64,000 nt of DNA from Entophlyctis helioformis (lineage: Eukaryota; Chytridiomycota; Chytridiomycetes; Chytridiales; Chytriomycetaceae), in the NCBI GenBank assembly GCA_025526915.1, contig JAHLKH010000007.1, positions 1-64,000 of the forward strand. The letters run 5' to 3'. The notes beneath the pieces were generated by a model. The model had not been told where the DNA came from and did not search any database. It saw nothing but the letters and a program-made list of their open reading frames with translations. The position numbers were made by a program, and so were the translations under genes. Positions 1 through 10,943 of this stretch are shown here, in pieces; positions within the stretch are counted from its first letter, which is position 1, and each line of letters starts with the position of its first letter.

Positions 1-3000
1 CCACCTGATCAGGCTCCCTTGTCATTGGAAGCCATTGCCGCACGTCACGGTGTGGAGCTCGTCAGCTACGAGGACTTCCATGCGGACGAATCGTCGTATG
101 TTGAAGTCATGGCCCTGATGGACTATGACGACTCGCCTGCACAGGCTGAAGCTGCTGTTGCTGCTGCGGACGGCACGCCGTCGCTCAACCATCTGAGCCT
201 GGACTCGCAGCCTGAGGTTGTCCATCCGCTGCTGATCAAGTTCCAGGACCTGTTCGTGCAGGGAGATCTGCCGCCGTCGCGGCCTGAGGATCATCGCATC
301 AAGCTGGTGCCTGGTTCCAAGCCGCCGCCACGCCGCCCTGTGCAGAAGCTGCCGACTGAGCACCAGGACGCGGTCAAGGCGTTCTTGGACGACCTCGCCG
401 CGCGTGGCATGATCCGTGGCTCTGTGTCGCCATTCGCTGCGGGTATCGTGATCGCCAAGAAGAAGGACGGCGGTCTGCGTCTCTGCATTGACTATCGTGG
501 GCTGAACAACATCACGGTCAAGGATCGTGCGTCGATGCCTGACATTCAGTCGCTCATTGACCGCGTCGCGGGCAAGCCGTTCATGTCGTCCATTGATCTG
601 CGTGACGGCTACTACAACATCCGCATCTACGACGAAGACATCCCCAAGACGGCGTTTGTGACCCGTTACGGCCACTACGAGTTCAAGGTGATGCCTTTTG
701 GGCTCTGCAACGCTCCTGCCACCTTCAACGCCATGATGAACCGCATCTTCCACGACCTGCTGGACGTCTGCGTTGTCGCCTACATGGACGACATCCTGAT
801 CTACTCGGAGACCGAGGCGGACCACCTGCTGCACCTGGAGGAAGTGTTCCGTCGTCTGCGCGCCGAATCGCTCCGCCTGAAGATGTCCAAGTGCGAGTTC
901 TTCTCGTCGCGGCTCGAGTTCTGCGGTCATCTGTTGCTGGGTGACGGCTACTCGATCCAGGACAAGCATCGGCTGGCACTGAAGACTCGGCCGATCATTG
1001 GGTCGGTTGGCGATCTGCGGCGCTTCATTGGGCAAGTCGTGTGGGTCAAGGATTTCATCAAGGACCACGCCGACATCTGTGTGCCGCTCACGGACATGCT
1101 GCGCAAGGACGTGCCCTTTGTGATGGACGAGACCAAGTGGGCCATTGTGGACTTTATTCTGGACGCCATCGCGAATGCTCCGGTGCTCAAGTACTTTGAC
1201 CCATCGCTGGAGACGCACGTGTACACGGACGCATCCGAGTTTGCCATTGGTGGCTGGATTGGCCAGAAGCATGTCGAGGCGGACGGCACGGCCAAGATCC
1301 ATCCGGTCTCGTTCTACTCGCGCAAGCTCAACGATGCGGAACGCAACTACCCGACCCACGAGCGCGAGATGCTGGCGATCGTGGACACCTGCGACAAGTA
1401 TCGGCACTACTTGCTCAGCGTGCACTTCACCATCCACACCGACCATGCATCGCTGCGCTGGATCTCGACGCAGCCCAAGCTGTCGTACCGCCAGGCTCGC
1501 TGGATCATGGAGCTGCAAGAGTTTGATGCTGTGGTCCAGTACATCCAGGGGGCGACAACAACCTGGCTGACATGCTGTCGCGCCATGTGACTGTTGCCCC
1601 CACTGCGCTCGATGCCGTGCAAAGGTTGAAGTGGATGCCTGACCACCGCAACACCCGACATTGCCGACCGCGTTCGCCCGCTGCTGGATGCCGACCCGTT
1701 CCTGCTGGACGTCGCTCGCTGGAAGGCCGATCCTGCTGATGCTGCTGCACACGAGCGTCAGTTGGCAGCCAAGCCCGAGCTGGTCGACGGCCTGTGGTTC
1801 TACGAGGGTCGCATGTAAATCCCAGAGGGTCAAGTGCGCACCGACCTGCTCACCTCGTACCACGAGCCGCCTCATGCCAGCCACCAGGGACAAGCCCGCA
1901 CTGTTCGCCGTCTGCGTGCGCATTACCGCTGGCCGGACATGGCTGCGTCGGTCGGTCCGCTTTGTGGGCTCGTGCGACGCCTGCCAGCGGTTCAACTCGT
2001 CGACGCAGGCGCCTGCCGGTCTGCTGCACCCGCTGCCCATCCCTGCCAACCGCTTCCAGTCTGTGGCCTGCGACATTGCCTTGCTGCCCATGTCGGACGA
2101 GGGCAACGACGCTCTGTTTGTGGTTGTGGATCGCCTGACAAAGCTTGTCAAGTGCGTGCTGACGCGACGCGATGCGACTGCCGAGGATCTTGCCGCGCTG
2201 TTCCTCAACCGATGCGTGCTCGCTGGCCACGGCCTGCCGTCGTCTATTGTCTCAGACCGCGACGCTCGGTTCCTGTCTGCCTTCTGGACGGCGCTCTGTG
2301 CGGCGCTGGACATTGAGCAAGTCATGGCAACGGCCCGCCACCAGGAGACCGACGGCCAGTCCGAACGCACCATCCGCACGCTCAAGGACCTGCTGTCCAA
2401 GTACGCCAACCACCGCGGCAGCAACTGGGAGCACATGCTCGATGCGGCTGTCCACGCACTCAACTCTGCTCCAAGTGCATCGACTGGCTATGCTCCGTAC
2501 TTCCTCGCCTTTGGTCTCGAGCCTCGCACGCTGCCACACAAGCCGGCAGCATCATCGCCGCCTGCTGTCCGCGACCTGCTCGCCGCCATTGACAAGGCTC
2601 GCGTGGAGGCCACAGCCAACCTGACCAAGGCTCAGGAACAGCAGAAGCGCAACGCCGATCGCCATCGCCGGGATGCCCCTGCCTACGCTGTCGGCGACAT
2701 GGTCATGCTGCAAGCCGCCGGCATTGTGTGGCCCACCGACACGCATCGCCCCAACGCGTTCCTGCCCAACTGGCTGGGTCCATTCCCGATCACAGAGGTC
2801 AACGCCGCACTGGATGGTCTCAACTGCAAGCTGGCTCTGCACCCGGCCATGCAGCGTCTGCATCCGTGGTTCCACGTCCGTCTGCTGAAGCCGTACCGCG
2901 ATCCGGCCGCTGCTTTCCCAGGCCGGCCACTGCCTGCTAAGCCGCCTGCAGTCGCCTTTGCTGATGACCCTGCAGCAGCTGAATGGGAGATTGATGCGAT

Positions 3001-3150
3001 TGTTGGACACAAAGTCGCTCGCAACGGCCATCGCTCCTTTGTGGTCTCGTACCTTGGCTACAGCCCGCAACACAACGAGTACCGCTCAGAGGCCGAGTTG
3101 CGCGAGACTGCTCCCGAGCTGCTGGACCAGTACGTTGCTGCTTTTATTTG
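1..3150 (+). mobile_element. Ty3/Gypsy LTR retrotransposon, 5'-truncated by window edge, decayed
   Basis: A pol region in the order reverse transcriptase, RNase H, integrase, chromodomain-like tail, which is the Ty3/Gypsy order. The reading frame enters open from the left edge, so gag, most or all of the protease and the 5' LTR lie outside or are gone. No 3' LTR, polypurine tract or target-site duplication is visible: coding similarity ends next to the stop codon of the PLAC8 gene on the opposite strand. The element carries at least two frame changes and an in-frame stop, so it is not autonomous as assembled. The family call is firm; the exact right boundary (about 3144-3160) is inferred. Confidence 0.9.
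19..1590 (+). pseudogene. Retrotransposon pol: reverse transcriptase and RNase H part
   Basis: An open stretch of 523 codons with no convincing own start (first codon TTG), so it is the downstream part of a longer pol. Reverse transcriptase motifs are clear: the KKKDGGLRLCIDYRGLN strand near residue 150, SSIDLRDGYYNI near 190, MPFGLCNAPATF near 228 and the catalytic YMDD box near residue 257. RNase H follows, with VYTDASEFAIGG near 402, the THEREMLAIV helix near 445 and HTDHASLRW near 475. The frame runs into a stop just after the end of RNase H because one G appears to be missing from the G run at about 1549-1553; the expected continuation lies in the next frame. Copying activity would therefore depend on repairing the slip. 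Confidence 0.88.
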
Positions 3151-3156
3151 CCGAGG
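1591..3156 (+). pseudogene. Retrotransposon pol: integrase and chromodomain-like tail, interrupted
   Basis: Continuation of pol. The N-terminal zinc-binding region is broken by an in-frame TAA at 1816-1818, and a frame change near 1950-1970 moves the reading into the frame that stays open to the end. The catalytic core shows the three acidic positions of DDE integrases: ACDIALLPM, then VSDRDARFLSAFW, then the ETDGQSERTIRTLK helix. A GPY/F-like region (NWLGPFPI) and a chromodomain-like segment (EWEIDAIVGHKVA, SYLGYSPQHNEY) close the protein, typical of chromoviruses. The tail ends against the 3' end of the PLAC8 gene. The two breaks make this copy inactive as written. Confidence 0.85.
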
Positions 3157-4030
3157 CTGTCGAGCTCGATCTTCTCCTGGGCAAGCGCGCACGGAGAGCA
3201 GCATAGATGGCATACAAAGTCCTGCACGTAGTCGTCGGCCGTGTTGGTGGCCTTGCGAAGCTGATCGCGGCCGTAGCATCCAGCAATGAACGGAAGGCCA
3301 AAGCACATGGCAGCCGAGTACAGCAGACAATGCTGTGCATTGGCCAATGAATGGTGCGACCAGTGTCAGCGGATCGTCGGCCACAGACAAGCGTCACTGA
3401 GCATGAGCACTCACAATTCCACATGCGTCTGGCGAGTTCTGGCCATTGTTTTGGATCCGCTTGACTCGCTCCATGTTCTGGCCAAAGACGATGCACGGGC
3501 AGCAGCAAGCGAGGCAGCCGGTTCCTGCATCAGCAACCGCGATCGGCCCAACGCCGTCAGTCACTGCTCCTTGTCACCAGCATGCATGGCGGCACAGCCA
3601 CAACGACGCACCGCAGTCCTTTGCCCAGCAGTCGCAGAAGCCCGTGCTGAACGTCGCTCGCTTGACCGGAACAAACTGTGCACGGCAAAGAGCAAGGTGT
3701 CAGCCAGCGGCCCACAGAGCAGGGTGGTGACCGTTGCCCACCGCCCACCATCTGTTGTTGTGGCATCATGCCGCCAGCAGGCACCACGTATATCTGAGTG
3801 CCACCGGCTGGTGGCACAGGCTGGCCGGGCGAGAAATGCGGCTGGCCGGGCGGGTAGTGGTCGGGCTGCTGGGCAATGTATGGCTGCGGCTGCTGCGGGT
3901 AGTATGGCTGCTGCTGGACAGCTACCGACGGCTGCGGCGCATATCCTTGCTGTGGAACAAACGGCCCTGGCTGCTGTGGATACGCTTGGTTGTAGCCTGG
4001 CGGCGGTGGCAGCGGCTGCTCTTTTGACAT
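3144..4030 (-). CDS. PLAC8 family cysteine-rich protein
   Basis: Four exons join in one frame: 3749-4030, 3612-3675, 3415-3524 and 3144-3332, giving about 214 residues. The first exon encodes a Pro/Gln/Tyr-rich tail of PQQ and YPPGQP-type repeats. The others encode the PLAC8 domain: FSTGFCDCWAKDCG, then TGCLACCCPCIVFGQN, then LYSAAMCFGLPFIAGCYGR and CHLCCSPCALAQEKIEL. Family members are small membrane-associated proteins linked to metal tolerance or organ size in plants and fungi; the substrate here is unknown. The Cys-rich stretches are probably membrane-embedded. All donors are GT and introns are 73-90 bp. The 3' end overlaps the relic of a Ty3 element, so its transcription terminator must lie inside retrotransposon DNA. 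Start is the first ATG before MSKEQPLPPPPG. Confidence 0.85.
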
Positions 4031-4138
4031 GGAATCGTTGTTGCTGTCAGATGGGGGAAGCGTGGCAATGACAGTCACAACGCATCTATTTCCGTCTATG
4101 TCGTGCAGCACAGGTCTGTCTGCAGCAGGGGGGCATAA

Positions 4139-5905
4139 TCATACAATGGCAATGATCTTTGGCTCTCTTGCATCCGCATCCTCGTCTTCGCTCTCACTGC
4201 CGCTGTCGCTGTCTGTCATGCCCGTATCGGCAGTGATCTCGTTGTCAAACAAGTTGTGCCGTGTTTGGTCTGGATCCTGAGGCCTCGAGTCGCGTTCATG
4301 GCTGCTGTGTGTTGGAAGTGACGATGCACTGCCCACCAGATCAATGTCGTCGCGCTCGATGCTGGACAGCGGTGGCGCTAACAAAGAGGCACGGTGGCTG
4401 CGGGCACTGTTGACGTCCATCACCTTGGATCGAGCAGCGGGTGCAGACAAAGACTCGGCGGCAGATGCAGACGGCCTGCGTTTGGCCTTTCGCCGTGTGC
4501 TGCGGTCAGGATCCGATGCGGACGAGCTGGCGCTTGGTCTGCATGGAGTGCCAGACCAACGCCGACGAGCGTGGCGATGCTTGCTCACGATGGTGCGGTT
4601 GAAGAGGAAAACACCAAAGTCGACGGCGCCGCGCAGAGGCGACAGGATGGCATGGGCGAGCGAGAGCGGGAAAAGGACAGAGTCGGTCGACATTTGGTAC
4701 AGTCTGTTGGTGGTTCCAGGGATCCAGACGATCCTGATTGGGACGGTAGGCTGTCAGCCATGTACAAAAAGGGCACAAGAGAAGCGACGAGCAATGAACG
4801 GACGTACACGAATGCAAGTGTGTACACCATCATGCGTTTGATCATGAGCACGCGGTACTCGGACGTTGGAGATACTCTGTTGGCAACTTCGTGTCAGGCA
4901 ACTGCAGACCAGCGAGGGAGGTCCAGAGGCAAGCAGGCAAGATTGGCCGACTTACTCTGACAGAGACCTGATCTCGCGCTCGAGGCGGAACAGATGGAAC
5001 GATGTCATGCCGTACGCCACGATCTGGACCAAAAAGACGCCCCATAGAATCAGGTAAAAAAAGTAGAACCGATACGGCTCGTACGCCTTGGAGATCCAGC
5101 AGAACCTGCGATAATCGTGACGGTCAGCCAGCTGGATGCAGGACAGATATCGTGCAAAAAGACGCACGCCTCGCTGTCACCGATCATGCGCACGCCGTTC
5201 TCGGCGCTGATGATGTGCAGCGCAACTCCAAACGGCAGCGGGACGACGAAGCATCCGGTGATGTAGACCCAGTCGTTCTTTTTGATTGCAGCAACACGGC
5301 CGTTGAGGCAGACGATGAGCATCTTGACGGAAACCAAGAGGCCGATCAAGACGGCGGCGAGGTTGCCCATGACGATGACGGTGCCTTGCGCTTGGCAGAG
5401 AGCCGAGTCGACGCCTGCGTCTGGGCCCCATCTGCCAATGAACTTGGCGACTGAGAGTGTGGGGGAGCCATGCATGTGCAATCAGCGTCTTGAATTCAGC
5501 CCCGCCAACACACAGCGCAGCGGAGAAACAGCGTTGGCTGGGCGAGATGGCGGGATGGCGGGAAGGAGGGCAGAAGGGCAGACGAACCAGAGTCGACGAG
5601 GTCGACAAACGCAAGCGAGAGCACCAGCCGGCCAATGGCGTTGCTGAACCACTTTCGTCTTGTGCAGTAGCACTGTCGGGTGCCAGCGTCAGTTTCACTG
5701 CCAGATGCAGCCCGATACGGCCCGATGCAGCCCGATGCAGCCCGTTCAAGCGGCCAGATGCACCAAGGCGCTGGCCAGCACGGCCCAACAGCACGCAGCT
5801 ACTTGCATATGCGATGCCGAGGAACCCGAGGAACGACAGCGACGACGACACCTTGCTGGCAATCACTATTGCCTGCCGCTGCTGCGGGTCGAGTGCTGCG
5901 GCCAT
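4139..5905 (-). CDS. Seven-transmembrane receptor, cAMP-receptor-like (Dicty_CAR/Git3 type)
   Basis: Six exons splice in frame (5795-5905, 5588-5672, 5168-5450, 4956-5105, 4808-4876, 4139-4733), giving about 430 residues. Seven hydrophobic segments can be followed: SFLGFLGIAYA (TM1), RLVLSLAFVDLV (TM2), VIVMGNLAAVLIGLLVSV (TM3), WVYITGCFVVPLPFGVAL (TM4), FYFFYLILWGVFLVQIVAYG (TM5), MVYTLAFVIVWIPGTTNRLY (TM6) and FPLSLAHAILSPLRGAVDFG (TM7). Cysteines in LCQAQG before TM3 and in AFCWISKAYEP of the second extracellular loop could form the usual disulphide. The long cytoplasmic tail is Arg/Ser-rich and ends in an acidic SDSDSGSESEDEDAD stretch, a plausible site for kinase-dependent desensitisation. 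Ligand unknown; fungal relatives sense nutrients or cAMP-like cues and signal through G proteins. Exon limits are by eye. Confidence 0.82.
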
Positions 5906-6250
5906 CTATGCAGCCTTCGGTGTCGCTGAAGTCGTCGGCGAGGATCGTTGTTGGTGGAGACGCCGCCAAGTAGTCTTTGGTCACGTGACACTGTTGGCGA
6001 GGCTTTCAGGGCTCGTGAGAAGGGGGGGGGGGGGGGGGGGGTGGCGTGGATGGGAACAGTGGCGCGCCATGCCTGCATTGTTCCCACGCTGCGCTCTTTC
6101 CATAAAAGCCAGCACTCCTGCCCAGTCCCTCCCCTCCAGCTCAACACCAACTCGATCCTTGCCTGTGACGATCGTCAGCCAGCGCACCTTACAGCCACGT
6201 CGCCCGTCGGGTCTCATTTGCCCAAGCGGTCTCTGTGCCCTCAAAGCCAC
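5906..6250. promoter_or_regulatory. Intergenic region upstream of the receptor gene, with a G19 homopolymer
   Basis: About 345 bp between the receptor start codon (read leftwards) and the repeat-rich region to the right. It should carry the receptor promoter and perhaps the start of the weak + strand transcript. Nothing protein-like was found. The most visible element is an uninterrupted run of 19 G at 6023-6041. Boundaries and function are inferred. Confidence 0.4.
6023..6041. repeat. Poly-G homopolymer, 19 bases
   Basis: Nineteen consecutive G on the + strand, flanked by AA and TGG. Such runs are prone to length change and to sequencing error, so the true length is uncertain. Confidence 0.95.
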
Positions 6251-6305
6251 AATGTATAGTCGACTTGCTCTGGCTCGTTTCGCTCACCACGAACGGCACG
6301 ACTGG

Positions 6306-6755
6306 TCGATGTACGAGTGATCCAGCTGGTCCTTCCACAACGCGATGCTGGCTCGTGATCCAGCTGTTCCTTCCACCTCGCGGTGCTGGCTCGTGTTCCA
6401 GCTGTTCCCTCCACGATGCGACGCTGGCTCGTGTTCCAGCTGTTCCCTCCACGATGCGACGCTGGCTCGTGTTCCAGCTGTTCCTTGCACAACGCTACGC
6501 TGGCTCGTGATCCAGCCGGTCCTTCCACCTCGCGATGCTGGCTCGTGTTCCAGCTGTTCCTTGCACGATGCGGCTCTGGCTCGTGTTCCAGCTGTTCCTT
6601 GCACAACGCGGTGCTGGCTCGTGTTCCAGCTGTTCCTTCCACGATGCGATGCTGGCTCGTGATCCAGCTGTTCCTTCCACAACGCTACGCTGGCTCGTGA
6701 TCCAGCCGGTCCTTCCACAACGCAGTGCTAGCCCGTGTTCCAGCCGGTGCACAAC
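6306..6755. repeat. Minisatellite, about 12 copies of a 38-bp unit
   Basis: A unit starting GCTGGCTCGTGTTCCAGCTG and ending in CCAC plus a variable octamer repeats every 38 bp, for example near 6344, 6382, 6421, 6459, 6497, 6535, 6573, 6611, 6649 and 6687. Copies differ at a few positions: GTG or GAT before TCCAGC, GCTG or CCGG after it, and GATGCGA, ACCTCGCG or ACAACGC at the end. Because 38 is not a multiple of three, any reading frame cycles through all three frames of the unit every 114 bp; several frames on both strands stay open. Whether it is transcribed or translated cannot be told from the sequence. Confidence 0.93.
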
Positions 6756-7130
6756 GACCACAAGCCACCATCCTGTAAGTCTGATATGCATGCGATGTTC
6801 ACTACTTGCCGATACCTGATCACGGGAATGTCCTTCTCTGGACGCAGCCTCTCGTGTCTTACCAGCAGCCACCTCCCTCACGTGAGTATGGCCTGCCTGC
6901 GTTGTCACACTGCAAAAGGGCTCTACTCACACTTGCACAACTCGGTGCACTGCAATATGAGCACGCCAATTGTGCGTCTGTTCGCGCTTGTGGACGAGCG
7001 TACAACGCCCTCCGTTTTGTCTTCCATTCACGTGTGAGTGCTCCTTGCTGTCTCGAACCGATCTGCGACGCGCAAGACTGATGCCCAGTGACAGTATCCA
7101 ACGTTTAATGCAAGCAAGACCAATAAACCG
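6756..7130 (+). other. Possible spliced + strand transcript, product unknown
   Basis: Splice-like signals are dense: donors GTAAGT at about 6774, GTGAGT at about 6880 and GTGTGAGT at about 7032, with acceptor-like AGs near 6848, 6917 and 7078, followed by a canonical AATAAA. One in-frame path gives a short peptide containing VSYQQPPPS, then MSTPIVRLFALVDERTTPSV, ending in DAQ and a TGA near 7095. I do not recognise it, and the upstream part would have to run into the 38-bp repeats. It converges with the TFIIIC gene, whose stop is at 7150. Could equally be a non-coding RNA. Confidence 0.3.
7122..7127 (+). terminator. Poly(A) signal AATAAA
   Basis: Canonical AATAAA about 25 bp beyond the last open codon of the putative + strand transcript and just before the converging stop of the TFIIIC subunit gene. 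Confidence 0.45.
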
Positions 7131-7149
7131 CATTTTGCTATCCATGCCG

Positions 7150-10100
7150 TCAATCCAGCGTGCAGTGTCGAGCAAGAAGCTGCTGCGCTAGCCCAAACGA
7201 CCCGACACTCGAATACGCCAGCGAAAGATTGTACGCAGACAGTCGCGCAAGGTGCGAGCCTGGCTCGGCCATATCCAGCACTTTGTTGTAGTAGGGTACG
7301 GCCAGGTGCATGAGCGAGACTTGGTGGAAAGCCCGCGCGAGGTTGTACTGGGTCTCTGGGCAATAGCCCTGCAGCTCGGCGTACTGGAACATGAACGTGA
7401 ACCCCTGGAGGATGTGGTAGTGGCGGCCGGCGTTCTTCCGTTGCATGGCGCGGTGGATGTGTGCTGATCCAATGGCGAGGTTGATGACGACGTCTTCGGG
7501 TGTTTCGCGGTACGCGCGCAGGTAATAGTCTGGCAGTAGCACAATAGCAAACGGTCAACAAATGTGCCATTCTGTCCAGCATGCAAGTCGCTCACCAATG
7601 GCCAGGTTGTACACGCGCGCGCAGCTCAGAATGTGGCCATAGAGCGCCAGCAGCAGTGGGCTGTTGCGTGCATTTGGATCATTGCTCTCAATCTGCTGCG
7701 CCATCATCTTGAGCTGCCGCATGAAAAACTTTTGGTTGGCACTCGAGGCAAACGCAAGAGTTGCCGCAGCGCTCCTGTCCGCCGTATCTCGAGTCAGCAG
7801 CCGCACCATACACGCAGCAATGGTCATTGCGGCTCACTGTGAGAAGGAGGCGCAAAAGAGACGGTAGACGTCATCCACAAACGGCATCGACTGCATGAAC
7901 CAGCGGACCGTGTCCGACACTCGCGCGTAATTGCCAGCATAGATCGATGCAGCTGCCACCGTCGACAGCAACCGTCAGTATGCACGTGCAAGCCACAAGA
8001 TCCAAAACGCCAAACGAGCCACATACCAAGCATGGCTAGTCTGATAAAGCACTGCTTCGGCTTCGAGTGCAAAAACACAGTCGCATCGAGCACAGTCTTG
8101 AGTGCCGCCTGCGCATCGTCCTCCTTGCCGTCCTGCACCATCAGCATCGCATACTGCGCGGCATACGCTCACTTCCCGTCAGCATCCCCAGTCTCTGGGC
8201 TCAAAGAGTGGCATGCAAGCCCTACCTGAACAAACACGTTCAGCCAGTCGTCCAGGGCAAGACCCTCGACCACTCTTGTCCCCTCGATCTCGACCGGCAC
8301 GCTGGGATCTGCGCCAGGCCCGCCAAACATTTTCTGGAGCTGTGCACGCAAGGATCAGCATACCACGCAGCAGACACCAACCGACAAGACCGCGCTGGCC
8401 CATACCCGCTTTTCTGAAAAGAATCGCTTGGTGCTCTGGAACCGAGCCATCAACTTGCGTGCACTCCGCAGCAGATCAAGCTGCATCGGCAAACAAACGG
8501 GTCAGCAACCACGCGCCAACAACAACGCGACCCTGCAACAACTCGCACCCTTTGCTTGCTCTCCAGCGTGCGCTGCTTGAGCAGTAACCGGAACCGGTCA
8601 AAGTTGGCCGCGTTCTCGCGGTGTCGGGCCATGTTGCGCGCATGGATAAGCGCTCGATCCTGCGCCATCCGACGCTGTCGTCGCCGCCCCTCGTCTTGCA
8701 GCACCATGAGCGACAGCCCACCGTCCGGATTGGCATCGTCGGGCCGCACAGCCTGCCTGCCCTTGCCCTTGCCTCTCGCGGCTTCGATCTGGCTGGCCTC
8801 GCGGTGGTACGCGAGTGCTCTGTCGTGATCGCCCGTCTCCTCGTAGATCTTGGCAATGGCCGTCTTGAGGTCGGCGTCCTGCGGATGCATGTCAATCGCC
8901 AGCTGGTACAACCTGATGGCTTCCTCGTGATCGCCCAGCTGGAAGTGGCACTTGCCCATGCGCGACCATGTGGCAGGCACATTTGTCTGCATCCATCCGC
9001 GCGTCAGTCGCCCCCTGCATGCCAATGCACAGCACCAAACAGCCAAACAGCTACCTCTTCGTTTTGGCGCAACACTTCCAGGATCTGCAAGGCCGTCGAA
9101 AACTTTCGGCACTCAATGTACGCCTCGGCAACATCAAAGTACATCTCGGCGAAAAAGTTAATGTCGCTCTCGTACACCTTGGCAAAATGCATCTGTCCAT
9201 CCAAGCACGCTGTGAGTTATTGACCATCTCAACGCAGCATCGGCCCAAAACGCGGCCAGTGACTACCTCGGCAGTCTCAGAGTCGCCGAGATGGAGCCGG
9301 CAGATGCCGAGTTTGGTGCGCAGCTCGAGGGGCAGGCTCTGGTACTCAGGCATCGTGTCGTACTCGTCGTCGGCGTCCAAATCGATCGTGTCCAGCGGCA
9401 CGCCATACACGCGACAAACGCACGTCTTGATGGCCACGATGGCTTTCTCGTAGTCGCCCGTCTCAATGTACAGCTCCGCCAGCATGTTGATCTCTTCGAG
9501 TCCCATGCGCAGCTCGGGTCCTTGCCTCTTGTTCAGCTGTGCCTGGTCCAGCTCCTGCTGCGACTGATTGGCAGCAGCGTCGTCCTGGTTGGCGTCCAGC
9601 TCGGGAGGGATTGGCTGCAGCGGATCAACCTCATCGGCATCCATGAATGCCTCAAACAGCCGGATGGCCTGTGTCGTGTCATTCAGCGAGACATAGATGC
9701 GTGCAAGGTCTTTGGCCGCCTCGACATTGTCAGGCACGGCCTGCAGCACACTCTGCAGTGCATAGATTGCCTGTTGCACGGCGTGAGTTTCAAGAGTCAG
9801 CCATGCGCCACTTTGCCATCTACTCGTCCATCCATCCATCCATCTACTCGTCCACCCATCCATCCATCCATCCATCCATCGAGCAATGCTACCTGCTCAA
9901 GCCGGCCAAGATCGCGATATGTCAACGCCCTTTCCCACTGAAGGTCCATGTTGTCGGGTTCCAGGCGTATCAGCTTCTTGAGACAGTACAGTGCCTGCGC
10001 GTGATCGCCCATCTCCCTGCCAGCCTCGATCGCGTTAGCCAACTCACCAAGATCACACAATCGAACACGCGACTTACCGAGACCCGCTGACGAGCTCAGC

Positions 10101-10911
10101 CCACAACTCCTTGTTCTTGGGTGCAAGGTGGGCAGCCATGAGGTTGGCCTGCATTTCGCGCGGCTTGTCTTGGAGGTCCTTGTGCGTCATAGCCAGTGTC
10201 GTCCACGCGACCAATGCGTTGGGTGCCTGGCGGATGATGTCGTGCAGCAGCTCAATCGCCTCGCCGTACTGGCCTCTGGCGTATGCCATGTTCGCCTCGC
10301 CGAGCAGCCCCTTGAGACGGTCGGGCAATCGGCTCCGCTCCTTTTCGCGGTCGCGCTCACGCACCTGTGGCATCCATCATATGCAGGTTAATACAACTGT
10401 GAGCCATTAGACATTGGCAGCCATTGGCATGAGCAGGAACAGACATGCCTTTTTGGGAGGTTCTTCGTGCGTCAGATTATCCTGCGCTTGTTTACCCTTG
10501 CCCTTCTTCTTCTTCTTCTTCTTCTTCTTTGACTTCTTCTTGCGGCTCGCCTTCTCGGCCTGCACCGTCGCCTCAATGAGATCAAACGCGCGCTGCCGTG
10601 CACCAAACCCGCGATACTCTTCGACTGGCTCGGCCGCTTCTTCTTCCTCTTCTTCTTCCTCTTCCTCGTCATCGTCCTCCTCTTCGGACGTTTCGTCAAA
10701 CACGCCTGTGCGGTCGTGCTTGCTGATCTCGCGCATCGCCTCGCGGTCTTCTTCCCAAATGACTTGGCGGAAACTCTGGTCGGATCCGGCGAGTTCCATC
10801 GCGGCGTTCATGATGCTGCCAATCTGCGCAGGCATCTCGTCGTCGTTGTCGTCGTTGTAGTTGGCTTCGTCGTCGTCTGGACCGGCGTCATCGTGCAAGT
10901 AACGGCCGTCA

Positions 10912-10943
<32 letters not shown>

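Noticed and set aside
22..2463. Minus-strand open frame of 813 codons opposite the retrotransposon pol
   Set aside because: Composition is the mirror of pol codons and it has no domain; the sense strand carries unmistakable RT, RNase H and integrase motifs.
6241..6718. Overlapping minus-strand frames across the 38-bp repeat (WKEQLEHEPASHRG-like peptides)
   Set aside because: They arise from the repeat lacking stop codons; three shifted frames look equally good and none has upstream gene structure.
8100..8590. Plus-strand open frames opposite the TFIIIC subunit
   Set aside because: Antisense shadows of TPR exons; no conserved motif.
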